Shown piece by piece: positions 36,977 through 45,904 of a stretch of 64,000 nucleotides of DNA. This DNA is from Bacillus sp. MM2020_4 (GTDB taxonomy: Bacteria; Bacillota; Bacilli; Bacillales; Cytobacillaceae): the NCBI RefSeq assembly GCF_011250555.1, contig NZ_JAANMZ010000003.1, positions 62,001 to 126,000 on the forward strand. Reading direction: 5' to 3'. The translations under genes and the position numbers were made by a program. Position 1 is the first letter of the stretch. Each line of letters opens with the position of its first letter. Below the pieces are notes generated by a model. It searched no databases. It was not told the origin of the DNA and worked only from the letters and a program-made list of their open reading frames with translations.

Positions 36977-38161
36977 TTGGAAGAAAACAACTCAAGGTTT
37001 GAAACAAAGGCTATTCACGCGGGATACGAGGCCGATAAACATCAAGGTAGTTTAGTTCCGCCACTGTATCAAACATCAACCTTTACCTTTGCCAATGCGG
37101 AACAAGGAGAAAATAGGTTTGCCGGGAGGGAAGAGGGTTACATTTATTCACGGTTAAGTAATCCAACAGTAAAAGTATTGGAAGACAGGGTGGCAGCATT
37201 AGAAAACGGTGAGGCGGCTTTAGCTTTTTCTTCGGGAATGGCAGCAGTTAGTGCGGTGTTATTGACATTAACTAAGACAGGCGATCATATCCTTTGTTCA
37301 CAAGGCGTGTATGGTTGTACCTTTGGATTGCTTGAACTTTTAAAGGAAAAGTATGGGATTAGTCATGACTTTTCCTTGATGGATTCAATGGAAACAGTAG
37401 AAAATGCAATTCTGGCAAATACAGCGTGTATCTACATCGAAACCCCGATTAACCCAACAATGAAGCTTGTAGATCTTGAAATGGTCGCAAGAATAGCAAC
37501 TAAAAAGGGAATACCTGTTGTTGTTGACAATACCTTTTGTTCACCCTATTTACAAACCCCTCTCACATGGGGCTGTGACATCGTCATTCATAGCGCGACG
37601 AAATATATTTGTGGCCATGGGGATGTCATTGCCGGATTAGTGATCGCGAAGAAGGAATTTATCCGGCATGTAGCACGAACGACGCAAAAAGACATCGGCG
37701 GGATCATCTCACCCTTCGATGCATGGCTGCTTCTAAGAGGAATAAAAACTCTTCCGGTGAGGATGGATCGTCACGCAGAAAATGCAAGCCGAATATTTGG
37801 ATTTTTAAAACATCATCCAAAAATTGAGGATGTTTATTATCCCGGCGATCCCGAAAACAAGGATTATGTGATTATGAAAAAACAAATGAAAACCCCGGGC
37901 GGACTCATCGCATTTTCGATAAAAGGAACAAAGGAAACAGCGCAAAAATTTATGAATCAATTGCAATTGATAAAAATAGCCGTTAGTCTTGGTGATGCCG
38001 AAACGTTAATCCAGCACCCGGCAACCATGACCCATGCGGTTGTGCCGGAGAAAGAACGACAAAAAATGGGGATTGAAAATACCTTGCTGCGTCTCTCTGT
38101 TGGTCTGGAGGCTTGGGAAGATATTAAGGAAGATTTAGAACAGGCATTTCAAAAAATTTAA
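36977..38161 (+). CDS. Cys/Met-metabolism PLP enzyme, probable methionine gamma-lyase
   Basis: The 394-residue fold-type I PLP enzyme has its PLP lysine in HSATKYICGHGD and phosphate/cofactor residues in YIYSRLSNPT. A Cys in VYGCTF occupies the place typical of methionine gamma-lyases (methionine to methanethiol, 2-oxobutyrate and ammonia). Cystathionine gamma-lyase/synthase is the alternative. TTG 36977 is six bases after AGGAGGG and is preferred to the ATG at 36944. It converges on the methionine sulfoxide reductase gene ytsP and is not part of the B. subtilis order. Confidence 0.78.
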   Translation: MEENNSRFETKAIHAGYEADKHQGSLVPPLYQTSTFTFANAEQGENRFAGREEGYIYSRLSNPTVKVLEDRVAALENGEAALAFSSGMAAVSAVLLTLTKTGDHILCSQGVYGCTFGLLELLKEKYGISHDFSLMDSMETVENAILANTACIYIETPINPTMKLVDLEMVARIATKKGIPVVVDNTFCSPYLQTPLTWGCDIVIHSATKYICGHGDVIAGLVIAKKEFIRHVARTTQKDIGGIISPFDAWLLLRGIKTLPVRMDRHAENASRIFGFLKHHPKIEDVYYPGDPENKDYVIMKKQMKTPGGLIAFSIKGTKETAQKFMNQLQLIKIAVSLGDAETLIQHPATMTHAVVPEKERQKMGIENTLLRLSVGLEAWEDIKEDLEQAFQKI

Positions 38162-38163
38162 AG

Positions 38164-38190
38164 AAAACTCGCCAGCGTGGCGAGTTTTTT
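38164..38190. terminator. Bidirectional terminator between MGL-like gene and ytsP
   Basis: AAAACTCGCCA pairs with TGGCGAGTTTTTT around GCG, overlapping the ytsP stop codon. Confidence 0.85.
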
Positions 38191-38671
38191 AGATATGTTC
38201 CATTAATACGGCAACAAATTCTTCCAGTTTTTCTTGGTCAAGTTCGTCAAAGCGGTCTGTTTCGGGAGAATCAATATCTAAGACCCCGATTAATTGATGC
38301 CTTTTGAGAAGTGGAATGACAATTTCTGATTGTGTTGCGGAATCGCAAGCAATATGGCCGGGAAATTGATTAACGTCCATCACACGGATCGTTTCCCTTT
38401 TCAAGGCTGCTGTGCCGCACACTCCTTTACCAAGGGGAATCCGGATACAGGCAGGTAATCCTTGAAATGGTCCAAGCACAAGTTCCCCATTGGTATCCAT
38501 TAAGTAAAATCCAACCCAGTTAACACGGTCGAGAAATTGGTTTAATAGTGCAGAGGCGTTACTAAGATTTGCAATTTGATTTGGCTCATCATGAAGCAGG
38601 GCCTGTAGCTGTTTTTTTACAAGTTCATAATTTTCTTCACGACTGCCAGTATACATTTCGACGTTAAACAA
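38189..38671 (-). CDS. ytsP: Free methionine-(R)-sulfoxide reductase (GAF domain, YtsP)
   Basis: The 160-residue single GAF-domain enzyme reduces free methionine-R-sulfoxide. The conserved cysteines are visible: one in LPACIRIP, one in GKGVCGTAAL and one in GHIACDSAT, with DIDSPETDRFD near the end typical of fRMsr. Start is TTG 38671 behind AAGGTGA. B. subtilis has ytsP beside dgcP/ytrP; here the gamma-lyase-like gene lies between them. Confidence 0.88.
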   Translation of the reverse strand: MFNVEMYTGSREENYELVKKQLQALLHDEPNQIANLSNASALLNQFLDRVNWVGFYLMDTNGELVLGPFQGLPACIRIPLGKGVCGTAALKRETIRVMDVNQFPGHIACDSATQSEIVIPLLKRHQLIGVLDIDSPETDRFDELDQEKLEEFVAVLMEHI

Positions 38672-38816
38672 GTATTTTCACCTTTTTCCTTTAAGATTTA
38701 CTATTCATTTTATCAAAATAAAAAGAAAAAGAGCAGACTTTGTCGATATTTTCATAAAGGAAACAATTGTGACATCAAGAATCATTATATAAGGGGATCC
38801 TGAAGGGGGAGAAGGA

Positions 38817-39449
38817 ATGAAGAAAAATGCAAAAGATGCGATTGTGAAGGCTGCAATATCGTTGTTTAATACAAATGGGTATTCAGGAACATCTATTAGG
38901 GATATTGCTAGTCTCGCAAAAGTTAATACTGCAGCGATAGCATATCACTTCCATAATAAACCAGGTCTCTTGGAATATTGTTTTATGCATTTTTTTGAAC
39001 AATACATGAGTAAAATTGAGGGGGCCTATGCATCCATTGATCGCGGCGCTAAGGAGTGCTTGAAGAAGATTGCGGCTGATCTGCTCCATTTTCAATCTGA
39101 AAATATCCAACTCACAAGTTTTGTTTATCGAGAAATGTCCATGGATTCCCAAGTGGTGAGGGAAATCATGTCGACTTATTCACTTAAAGAAAAATACTAT
39201 TTCCAGCAGATTTTTGAAAGAGGGTTTGAGTGGAATGAATTTCGGCCCCATTCGATTCCTTATTTAATCATCCAACTAAAAAGTTTTTTGATGATGCCAT
39301 ATATGAATAATCACTATATGCGGGAGGTATTGTACATCTTTCCAAATGAACCATTTTTTGAACAAAAATATTTAAAGGATATTCATTTTTGGATTGATAA
39401 AACATTATGCTCAGATCTGTCCATTAAAAAGGGCGCAATCATTAAATAG
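38817..39449 (+). CDS. refZ: RefZ, TetR-family regulator of Z-ring positioning
   Basis: The 210-residue TetR-type protein has an N-terminal HTH (TSIRDIASLAKVNTAAIAYHF, roughly 23-43). Its size and place between ytsP and ezrA match B. subtilis RefZ (YttP), which binds sites around the chromosome and affects FtsZ assembly at sporulation. The ATG follows GAAGGGGGAG. A terminator overlaps the stop codon. Confidence 0.87.
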   Translation: MKKNAKDAIVKAAISLFNTNGYSGTSIRDIASLAKVNTAAIAYHFHNKPGLLEYCFMHFFEQYMSKIEGAYASIDRGAKECLKKIAADLLHFQSENIQLTSFVYREMSMDSQVVREIMSTYSLKEKYYFQQIFERGFEWNEFRPHSIPYLIIQLKSFLMMPYMNNHYMREVLYIFPNEPFFEQKYLKDIHFWIDKTLCSDLSIKKGAIIK

Positions 39450-39471
39450 CGGAAATCGCTATTTTTTTTCT
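39445..39471 (+). terminator. Terminator of refZ
   Basis: AAATAGCG..CGCTATT hairpin followed by TTTTTTT. Confidence 0.8.
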
Positions 39472-39616
39472 TTTTACAAAAAAATTGAAAATTATAGTCA
39501 AAAATTGTCGTTTACATGGTATCATAAAAGCATTGAATAGAACAGGAAGAGATTTATTAATATAGATGTGTTACTGAATCAGGAGAATCATGTTGTTTGA
39601 ATTAGGGGGCTTACTT

Positions 39617-41305
39617 GTGAAATATTTCATTGGATTTTTCATCCTATTACTGGCCTTGTTTCTAGTAGGATATTTAATAAAGAAAAAGTACTTTAAAGAA
39701 ATGGATCGATTGGAAGCATGGAAAATTGATTTATTAAATCGACCAATACCAGATGAAATGTCCAAGGTAAAGCAATTAAATATGACTGGACAAACAGAAG
39801 AGCTTTTCGAGGGTTGGCGGAGCGAGTGGGATGACGTAGTAACAGTAAAGCTCCCAAACTTAGAGGAAATGCTATTTGATGCGGAGGAATACATTGACAA
39901 GTACCGATTCAAAAAGGCTAAAGAGGTTCAACAAGCAATTGATTCAAGATTGCAAGAAACTGAGAATCAGATAAAAAAGATCTTGGAAGAGCTACATGAG
40001 CTAGTTGGCAGTGAAGAAAAAAATAGATTAGAAATAGAGGAGTTAAAAGAATTATATCGAGAAGCGAAGAAAACGCTGCTTGCTCACCGGCATAGCTTTG
40101 GTATTGCTGAAAAGCATTTAGAAATGAAGCTTAATGAAACGGCACAAAAGTTTCAGGAATTCGATGAGAAAACGGAACTTGGCAATTACCTCGAGGCAAG
40201 AGAAGTGGTTTTACAGATGCAAGGTCAGCTTGGAACCATAAAACAGCATATGGATGTCATTCCACAGCTGTTAATTGAGTGTCACTCATTGCTTCCAAAT
40301 CAACTTTCCGACTGTATAGAAGGACAACGAGAAATGGTGGAGCAGGAATATTATTTGGAACATATTAATGTTGGGCAGGAAATTAAACGCCTGGAGGAAA
40401 AACTGGCTGAAAACCTGGCATTCATTGAAGCGATTGAAATTGATAAAGCTGAAGAAGGTGTAAAAGAAGTAAAAGATCGAATCGACATTCTTTTTGACCT
40501 TTTGGAGAAGGAAGTACATGCCAAGCATTACGTGCAAAAAAATGAAAAGGCAGCCTATGAACTACTAGTTTCGGCACAAAGAGAAAATGAGCTTCTTTCC
40601 AATGAGGTGCTGCAGGTACAGCAAAGTTATCAAATATCGGATAGTGACCTTGAAACACTGAGGGAGCTTGAAAAGGAACTTGCGGCTGTTTATAAGCACT
40701 ATGAAATTTTGGTTGAAAAGTTAAAACTAAACGGAACTGCACAAACCGTACTCAGTGAAGAATTAAGTGATATTAAAGATCAACTCGATGTCATCCTTGA
40801 GGGGCAGCAGTTATTTGCCGTTAAACTCCAGGCACTTAGGAAAGATGAACTTGAAGCAAGAGAAAAAATCATGGAACTAACGAAAAGGGTTGGCGATACT
40901 GTCCGTCTTGTGAAGAAAAATAATGTACCGGGAGTGCCCGCAGATTATCATTATTTATTCGAAGATACGAACGAAAGCATTCAAAATGTTCGTTATCAGC
41001 TTGAAGAAAAGCCGCTTAATGTTTCCGCCCTTAATCAGTATTTGGAAGTCGCTGTTTTAACTGTTGAGAAACTTGTTAATACAACCTATGAATTAATAGA
41101 AAATGTGACGCTAGCTGAAAGAGCCATTCAGTATGGAAATCGATATAGAAGTCAGTATCCATCTATTGCCAAAGGATTAACTGATGCAGAAATGGCATTT
41201 AGGCACTACGATTATCAAGAGGCATTGGAGCAAGTTGCCGCGTCACTTGAAGGAATAGACCCAGAAGCTTTGAAAAAAATAAAAGCAACTATTGTAACCG
41301 AATAG
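39617..41305 (+). CDS. ezrA: Septation ring formation regulator EzrA
   Basis: The 562-residue membrane-anchored spectrin-like rod inhibits ectopic FtsZ rings. One N-terminal TM helix (FIGFFILLLALFLVGYLI, about 4-21) is followed by long coiled coils; the MTGQTEELFEGWRSEWDD segment is highly conserved. GTG 39617 gives the B. subtilis length of 562 and follows TTAGGGGGC. The ATG at 39590 with AGGAG four bases upstream is a reasonable alternative adding nine residues. Confidence 0.93.
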   Translation: MKYFIGFFILLLALFLVGYLIKKKYFKEMDRLEAWKIDLLNRPIPDEMSKVKQLNMTGQTEELFEGWRSEWDDVVTVKLPNLEEMLFDAEEYIDKYRFKKAKEVQQAIDSRLQETENQIKKILEELHELVGSEEKNRLEIEELKELYREAKKTLLAHRHSFGIAEKHLEMKLNETAQKFQEFDEKTELGNYLEAREVVLQMQGQLGTIKQHMDVIPQLLIECHSLLPNQLSDCIEGQREMVEQEYYLEHINVGQEIKRLEEKLAENLAFIEAIEIDKAEEGVKEVKDRIDILFDLLEKEVHAKHYVQKNEKAAYELLVSAQRENELLSNEVLQVQQSYQISDSDLETLRELEKELAAVYKHYEILVEKLKLNGTAQTVLSEELSDIKDQLDVILEGQQLFAVKLQALRKDELEAREKIMELTKRVGDTVRLVKKNNVPGVPADYHYLFEDTNESIQNVRYQLEEKPLNVSALNQYLEVAVLTVEKLVNTTYELIENVTLAERAIQYGNRYRSQYPSIAKGLTDAEMAFRHYDYQEALEQVAASLEGIDPEALKKIKATIVTE

Positions 41306-41307
41306 AT

Positions 41308-41346
41308 AAAACCGATTCGACCCTTAATGGTCAAATCGGTTTTTCT
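41308..41346 (+). terminator. Terminator of ezrA
   Basis: AAACCGATTCGACC pairs with GGTCAAATCGGTTT (one mismatch), then TTTCTTTTT. Confidence 0.85.
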
Positions 41347-41399
41347 TTTTAAATTGATGATCTTTATGATAAGATTTACATTTGTACGGAGGAGATAAG

Positions 41400-42542
41400 A
41401 TGATTTATTTTGATAATAGTGCAACGACTAAACCATATAAAGAAGTATTAGATTCCTTTTTAACAGTTTCAAGTGAATATTATGGTAATCCATCCTCACT
41501 TCACAGTATGGGAGGGCAGGCTGAGAAGCTATTATCGCAAGCGAGGGAACAGGTGGCAAAACTTTTAAAGGTAAAAGCCACTGAAATTTATTTTACCTCG
41601 GGCGGGACAGAAAGTAACAACATTGCGATAAAAGGTGCTGCATTCATGAACCGAAATAAAGGCCGCCACATCATAACATCCAGTATTGAACATGCCTCGG
41701 TACGTGCTGCCATGGAACAGCTTGAGCAGGAGGGCTTCGAAATTACCTATCTGCCGGTTGACGAAAATGGTAGAATTCGTGTTGAGTATGTGGAAAAGGC
41801 TATCCGGAAAGATACTATTTTAATTTCCATCATGCAGGTGAACAATGAAGTAGGGACTGTTCAGCCGATTAAAGAAATTGGGGAACTGGTCAAAAATCAT
41901 CCAACAATATTATTTCATGTTGATACTGTCCAGGGAATTGGAAAAGTTCCCTTGTCACTATATAGCAGCAATGTGGATCTTTGTTCGCTTTCTGCGCATA
42001 AGTTTCATGGGTTAAAAGGGACAGGTGCCTTGTTTATACGTGAAGGGGCAAAAATTACTCCCTTATTTTCAGGCGGTGATCAAGAACGAAGGATGCGCAG
42101 CGGTACTGAAAATGTTGCTGGGTTTGTGGCAATGGCAAAAGCCCTAAGAATGACAATGGATAAAAGTGATACGGGGATTAAAAAAATGGAAAAAATTCAG
42201 TCGATCCTAAGGGCAGGGCTTTCCGAAATAGAAGGTGTTGTCATCCATACACCTATTGAAAATTCAGCGCCCCATATCGTTAACTTTTCCCTTGCCGGAA
42301 TGAAATCGGAAGTGTTTATCCATGCTCTTGAGCAGCTAGGGGTATTTGTTTCGACGACTAGTGCCTGTTCTTCCAAAAGGAAGTCACCAAGTAAAACACT
42401 GTTGGCTATGGGTGTTCCCGAAAGTTTAGCTGAAAGTGCAATCAGGATTAGCCTTTCTTTCGAAAATACGGAAGAGGAAGCAAAAACGGTAATCTTAGCA
42501 ATGAAAAATACAGCAAACCAATTAAGAAAGGTTATGGAATAA
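41400..42542 (+). CDS. nifZ: Cysteine desulfurase of the NifS/IscS type, partner of ThiI
   Basis: The 380-residue PLP enzyme takes sulfur from cysteine as a persulfide. YFDNSATTKP starts the fold; the PLP lysine is in SAHKFHGLKG and the catalytic Cys in TSACSSKR. Its stop directly abuts the thiI start, so it should feed sulfur for tRNA 4-thiouridine synthesis, as NifZ does in B. subtilis. ATG 41400 follows ACGGAGGAG; the upstream ATG at 41382 overlaps the ribosome site. Confidence 0.93.
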   Translation: MIYFDNSATTKPYKEVLDSFLTVSSEYYGNPSSLHSMGGQAEKLLSQAREQVAKLLKVKATEIYFTSGGTESNNIAIKGAAFMNRNKGRHIITSSIEHASVRAAMEQLEQEGFEITYLPVDENGRIRVEYVEKAIRKDTILISIMQVNNEVGTVQPIKEIGELVKNHPTILFHVDTVQGIGKVPLSLYSSNVDLCSLSAHKFHGLKGTGALFIREGAKITPLFSGGDQERRMRSGTENVAGFVAMAKALRMTMDKSDTGIKKMEKIQSILRAGLSEIEGVVIHTPIENSAPHIVNFSLAGMKSEVFIHALEQLGVFVSTTSACSSKRKSPSKTLLAMGVPESLAESAIRISLSFENTEEEAKTVILAMKNTANQLRKVME

Positions 42543-43748
42543 ATGAAATATGATCGTATACTCATACGCTATGGGGAGATTTCAACAAAGGGCCGAAATC
42601 GCAATAAATTTGTCGATAAACTTAGAAAAAGCGTCAGAATTGCCCTCGCTCCCTTCCCAAAAGTTAAAATCGAATCAAGTCGTGATCGGATGTATGTATT
42701 ATTAAATGGTGAAGATGGGATAGAAATTATCGAAAAATTAAAGAATATATTTGGGATTCAATCCTTCAGTCCCGCCATCAAGGTGGAAAGGGATGTTGAG
42801 GTATTAAAACAAGCCTCACTAGATTTAGTCTCATCTCTTTACATGGAAGGGCAGACCTTCAAAATTACGCCAAAACGATCGGATAAATCGTTTGAATTAA
42901 ATACAGACGGAATTAACCACACAATTGGCGGTCATTTGCTTCAATCCATTCCAGGACTTAAAGTAGACGTGAGGAACCCTGATATCAATTTACGAATTGA
43001 GGTCAGAAAGGAAGCTATTTATCTTTCATGTGAAACCATTCAAGGTGCTGGCGGTCTTCCTATGGGTTCAAGCGGAAAGGCGATGCTCATGTTATCTGGT
43101 GGGATTGACAGCCCTGTAGCCGGATATTTAGCCATGAAGCGGGGATTAGAAATTGAAGCCGTCCATTTCTTCAGTCCACCATTCACAAGTGAGCGTTCAA
43201 AGGAAAAAGTGATCGATTTATCACGGAAGCTTGCTGAGATTTACGGTGCGATTACCCTTCATATCGTGCCCTTTACAGCTATTCAACAGGCGATTCGTGA
43301 GCAAATTCCAGAGAATTACTCCATGACATCGACAAGAAGAATGATGCTTCGAATAACTGAGGGAATTAGACAAAAGCGTGAAGGTCTGGCTATTATTACC
43401 GGTGAAAGCCTTGGACAAGTAGCCAGCCAAACGGTAGAAAGTATGTTCGCGATTAATGAAGTGACAAATACACCAATTTTACGTCCTTTGATTACGATGG
43501 ATAAAACGGATATTATTAAACTTGCCGAGGAGATCGATACCTTGGAAATTTCTAATAGGCCGTTTGAAGATTGCTGTACGATTTTTGTGCCGTCTTCTCC
43601 GAAAACCAAGCCGAAAAGGGAAAAAGTACAACATTTTGAAAGCTTTTTTGATTTTGAGCCAATGATTCAAGTTGCCATCAATGAAGTGGAGACTATCGTT
43701 ATTAAACCAGTTGACGACAAGCATACAGAATTTCAATCATTATTTTAA
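42543..43748 (+). CDS. thiI: tRNA 4-thiouridine synthetase ThiI
   Basis: The 401-residue protein has an N-terminal ferredoxin-like/THUMP region and a PP-loop ATPase (LSGGIDSPVAGY) that adenylates U8 of tRNA. No C-terminal rhodanese domain is present, typical for Bacillus ThiI, so sulfur must come directly from the preceding NifZ. The pair has zero intergenic bases. Confidence 0.95.
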   Translation: MKYDRILIRYGEISTKGRNRNKFVDKLRKSVRIALAPFPKVKIESSRDRMYVLLNGEDGIEIIEKLKNIFGIQSFSPAIKVERDVEVLKQASLDLVSSLYMEGQTFKITPKRSDKSFELNTDGINHTIGGHLLQSIPGLKVDVRNPDINLRIEVRKEAIYLSCETIQGAGGLPMGSSGKAMLMLSGGIDSPVAGYLAMKRGLEIEAVHFFSPPFTSERSKEKVIDLSRKLAEIYGAITLHIVPFTAIQQAIREQIPENYSMTSTRRMMLRITEGIRQKREGLAIITGESLGQVASQTVESMFAINEVTNTPILRPLITMDKTDIIKLAEEIDTLEISNRPFEDCCTIFVPSSPKTKPKREKVQHFESFFDFEPMIQVAINEVETIVIKPVDDKHTEFQSLF

Positions 43749-43793
43749 AAGCAAAATTTGAATTTTTTGTGAACAATTACCAAATGGATTATA

Positions 43794-43823
43794 GAATGAA
43801 GCTAATAAGATTTACACATTCTA
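43794..43823 (+). promoter_or_regulatory. Sigma-G promoter of the SASP gene
   Basis: GAATG (43794-43798), exactly 18 bp, CATTCTA (43817-43823) matches GHATR-N18-CATNHTA at every position. The start codon is 23 bp further on. Confidence 0.85.
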
Positions 43824-43846
43824 TACTCACAAGGAGGTGATATCAC

Positions 43847-44050
43847 ATGGCAAGCAACAATTCAAATCAATTATTAGTTCCTGGTGTGGAACAAGCTCTT
43901 GACCAAATGAAATTTGAAATTGCAAACGAATTTGGTGTAAACCTTGGAGCAGATACTACTTCACGTGCTAACGGTTCCGTTGGTGGTGAAATCACAAAAC
44001 GTCTAGTAGCAATGGCTGAACAACAATTAGGCGGCGGATTCTCTCGTTAA
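43847..44050 (+). CDS. sspA: Alpha/beta-type small acid-soluble spore protein
   Basis: The 67-residue SASP coats spore DNA and protects it from UV and heat; it is cleaved by GPR at germination within [10 protein letters not shown]. The family blocks [17 protein letters not shown] and [17 protein letters not shown] are present. AAGGAGGTGATATC is a very strong ribosome site. The symbol follows position next to thiI in B. subtilis; which alpha/beta paralogue it is by function cannot be told. Confidence 0.95.
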   Translation: MASNNSNQLLVPGVEQALDQMKFEIANEFGVNLGADTTSRANGSVGGEITKRLVAMAEQQLGGGFSR

Positions 44051-44073
44051 TCAAAAATAAATACAATGGCTAC

Positions 44074-44109
44074 AGAGAGTGTGGAGGATAACTCCCGCTC
44101 TCTTTTTTA
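44074..44109 (+). terminator. Terminator of the SASP gene
   Basis: AGAGAGTGTGGAG..CTCCCGCTCTCT hairpin with TTTTTT tail. Confidence 0.8.
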
Positions 44110-44244
44110 TTTTCACTTTTAGATAATAGGTTTATAATTAGCATCAGGTACTAGGACTAAATAAAAATTAATTAATATATCCAAATTTTTATTTATTTCT
44201 GTATAATTATTATATAAGATCATTATTTTTAAGGAGGAGAAGTC

Positions 44245-45831
44245 ATGAAGAGGGAAGATCTAATTGCACCAGAACAGTATAATCTAGTTTCTGAAATGGA
44301 GCGATTTGCAGCAAATCCACAAAGAGTGGCATTAAAATGGGAAAATGAGTCAGGTGAAACAAAACAAGTTACATATGAGCAACTAATGAAGCGAGTGAAC
44401 AAAGCGGGGAATGTGTTTACTCAGAATGGTTTAAACAAGGGTGATGTGGTTCTCGTTATTGTACCGCGTTTGATTGAAGCGTACGTGGTGTATTTGGCCG
44501 CATTAAAAACGGGAATGGTGGTCATCCCTAGTTCGGAAATGCTAAGGGAGAAAGATCTGCAGTACCGTATTTCACACGGAGATGTAAAGGCAGTCATCAG
44601 TTATTACCCATATGTTGATCAATTTGAACATATTACCGAAACACAACCATTGGTTAAGTTCACATTGGGAGCTGAGGAAGAAGGCTGGATTCATCTAGAT
44701 GCTGAAATGGAAAAAGCTAGTGAACAATTTGCGATTGCTGAAACTCTTCGTGATGATATGGCCTTTTTATCCTATACATCAGGGACAACTGGAAATCCTA
44801 AAGGTGTAGTCCATACTCATGGCTGGGCATTCGCTCATTTAAAAACAGCAGCATCTAAATGGCTTTGTATTGAAGAGGGCGATACGGTTTGGGCAACAGC
44901 AGGCCCAGGCTGGCAAAAATGGATTTGGAGCCCGTTCCTTTCTGTCCTTGGTTCAGGTGGAACTGGTTTAGTGTATAACGGAAAATTTGAACCGAAAAAA
45001 TATTTAGCACTCTTGCAAAAATATGATGTCAATGTCCTTTGCTGCACACCGACGGAATATCGGTTAATGGCAAAAGTAGACAATTTAGCTGATTATCAGT
45101 TGCCAAACCTTCACAGCGCCGTCTCCGCAGGGGAGCCGTTAAATCGTGAGGTAATTGACACATTTAGAAAATATTTTGCCATTGATGTTCGTGACGGTTA
45201 TGGGCAAACCGAAAATACATTACTTGTGGGAGTTACAAAAGGGATGGAATTGAAGTCGGGCTCAATGGGCAAGCCGACACCTGGAAATAGGGTAGAGATT
45301 ATCAATGAGGATGGCCAAGTTTGTGCCGTTGGGGAAGTTGGTGATATCGCCGTCCATGTTGAAACTCCTGCCTTATTTAAAAATTATTATAAAGACCCCG
45401 AAAGAACGGCCATGCAGTTCCGCGGAGATTATTATGTCACGGGCGATAGAGCCAAAATGGATGAAGAAGGCTACTTCTGGTTCGAAGGCCGCAGTGATGA
45501 TATTATTATTAGCTCAGGCTATACGATTGGGCCGTTTGAAGTAGAGGATGCGCTTGTGAAACATCCGTTTGTTAAGGAATGTGCCGTTGTTGCTAGTCCC
45601 GATGAAATTCGCGGCTTTATTGTTAAAGCGTTTGTTGTTTTACAGGACGATGTCAGTCCTGTCGACCCGGAGTTAACGAAAACCTTACAGGAGCACGTAA
45701 AAACTCTTACAGCTCCGTATAAATATCCTAGAAAAATTGAGTATTTGACCGAACTCCCAAAAACAACCTCTGGAAAAATTCGCCGGATTGAGCTTCGTCA
45801 AAAAGAAATGGAATCGCTGAAACAAGTATAA
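44245..45831 (+). CDS. ytcI: Acyl-CoA synthetase (MbcS/YtcI-like)
   Basis: The 528-residue ANL enzyme has A3 YTSGTTGNPKGVVHTHG, A5 DGYGQTENTLLVG and the C-terminal TSGKIRRIELR with catalytic Lys. It activates a short- to medium- or branched-chain acid to the acyl-CoA. The MbcS family is linked to branched-chain acid supply for membrane lipids, a role I infer from relatives. Same position (after the sspA gene) as B. subtilis ytcI. GGAGGAG precedes the ATG. Confidence 0.87.
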   Translation: MKREDLIAPEQYNLVSEMERFAANPQRVALKWENESGETKQVTYEQLMKRVNKAGNVFTQNGLNKGDVVLVIVPRLIEAYVVYLAALKTGMVVIPSSEMLREKDLQYRISHGDVKAVISYYPYVDQFEHITETQPLVKFTLGAEEEGWIHLDAEMEKASEQFAIAETLRDDMAFLSYTSGTTGNPKGVVHTHGWAFAHLKTAASKWLCIEEGDTVWATAGPGWQKWIWSPFLSVLGSGGTGLVYNGKFEPKKYLALLQKYDVNVLCCTPTEYRLMAKVDNLADYQLPNLHSAVSAGEPLNREVIDTFRKYFAIDVRDGYGQTENTLLVGVTKGMELKSGSMGKPTPGNRVEIINEDGQVCAVGEVGDIAVHVETPALFKNYYKDPERTAMQFRGDYYVTGDRAKMDEEGYFWFEGRSDDIIISSGYTIGPFEVEDALVKHPFVKECAVVASPDEIRGFIVKAFVVLQDDVSPVDPELTKTLQEHVKTLTAPYKYPRKIEYLTELPKTTSGKIRRIELRQKEMESLKQV

Positions 45832-45847
45832 TTTTTCAGGACATATT

Positions 45848-45881
45848 GGCAGGCGGTGTTTACCGTCTGCTAGTCTTTTTT
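45848..45881 (+). terminator. Terminator of ytcI
   Basis: GCAGGCGGT..ACCGTCTGC hairpin (one G-T pair), then TAGTCTTTTTT. Confidence 0.7.
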
Positions 45882-45904
45882 AGAAACGAAGGGAGGAACT
45901 AAAA

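Noticed and set aside
44245..45831. ANL-family synthetase considered as part of a nonribosomal peptide cluster
   Set aside because: It is a stand-alone acyl-CoA synthetase with no carrier or condensation domain and has the conserved ytcI position; acsA likewise is housekeeping.
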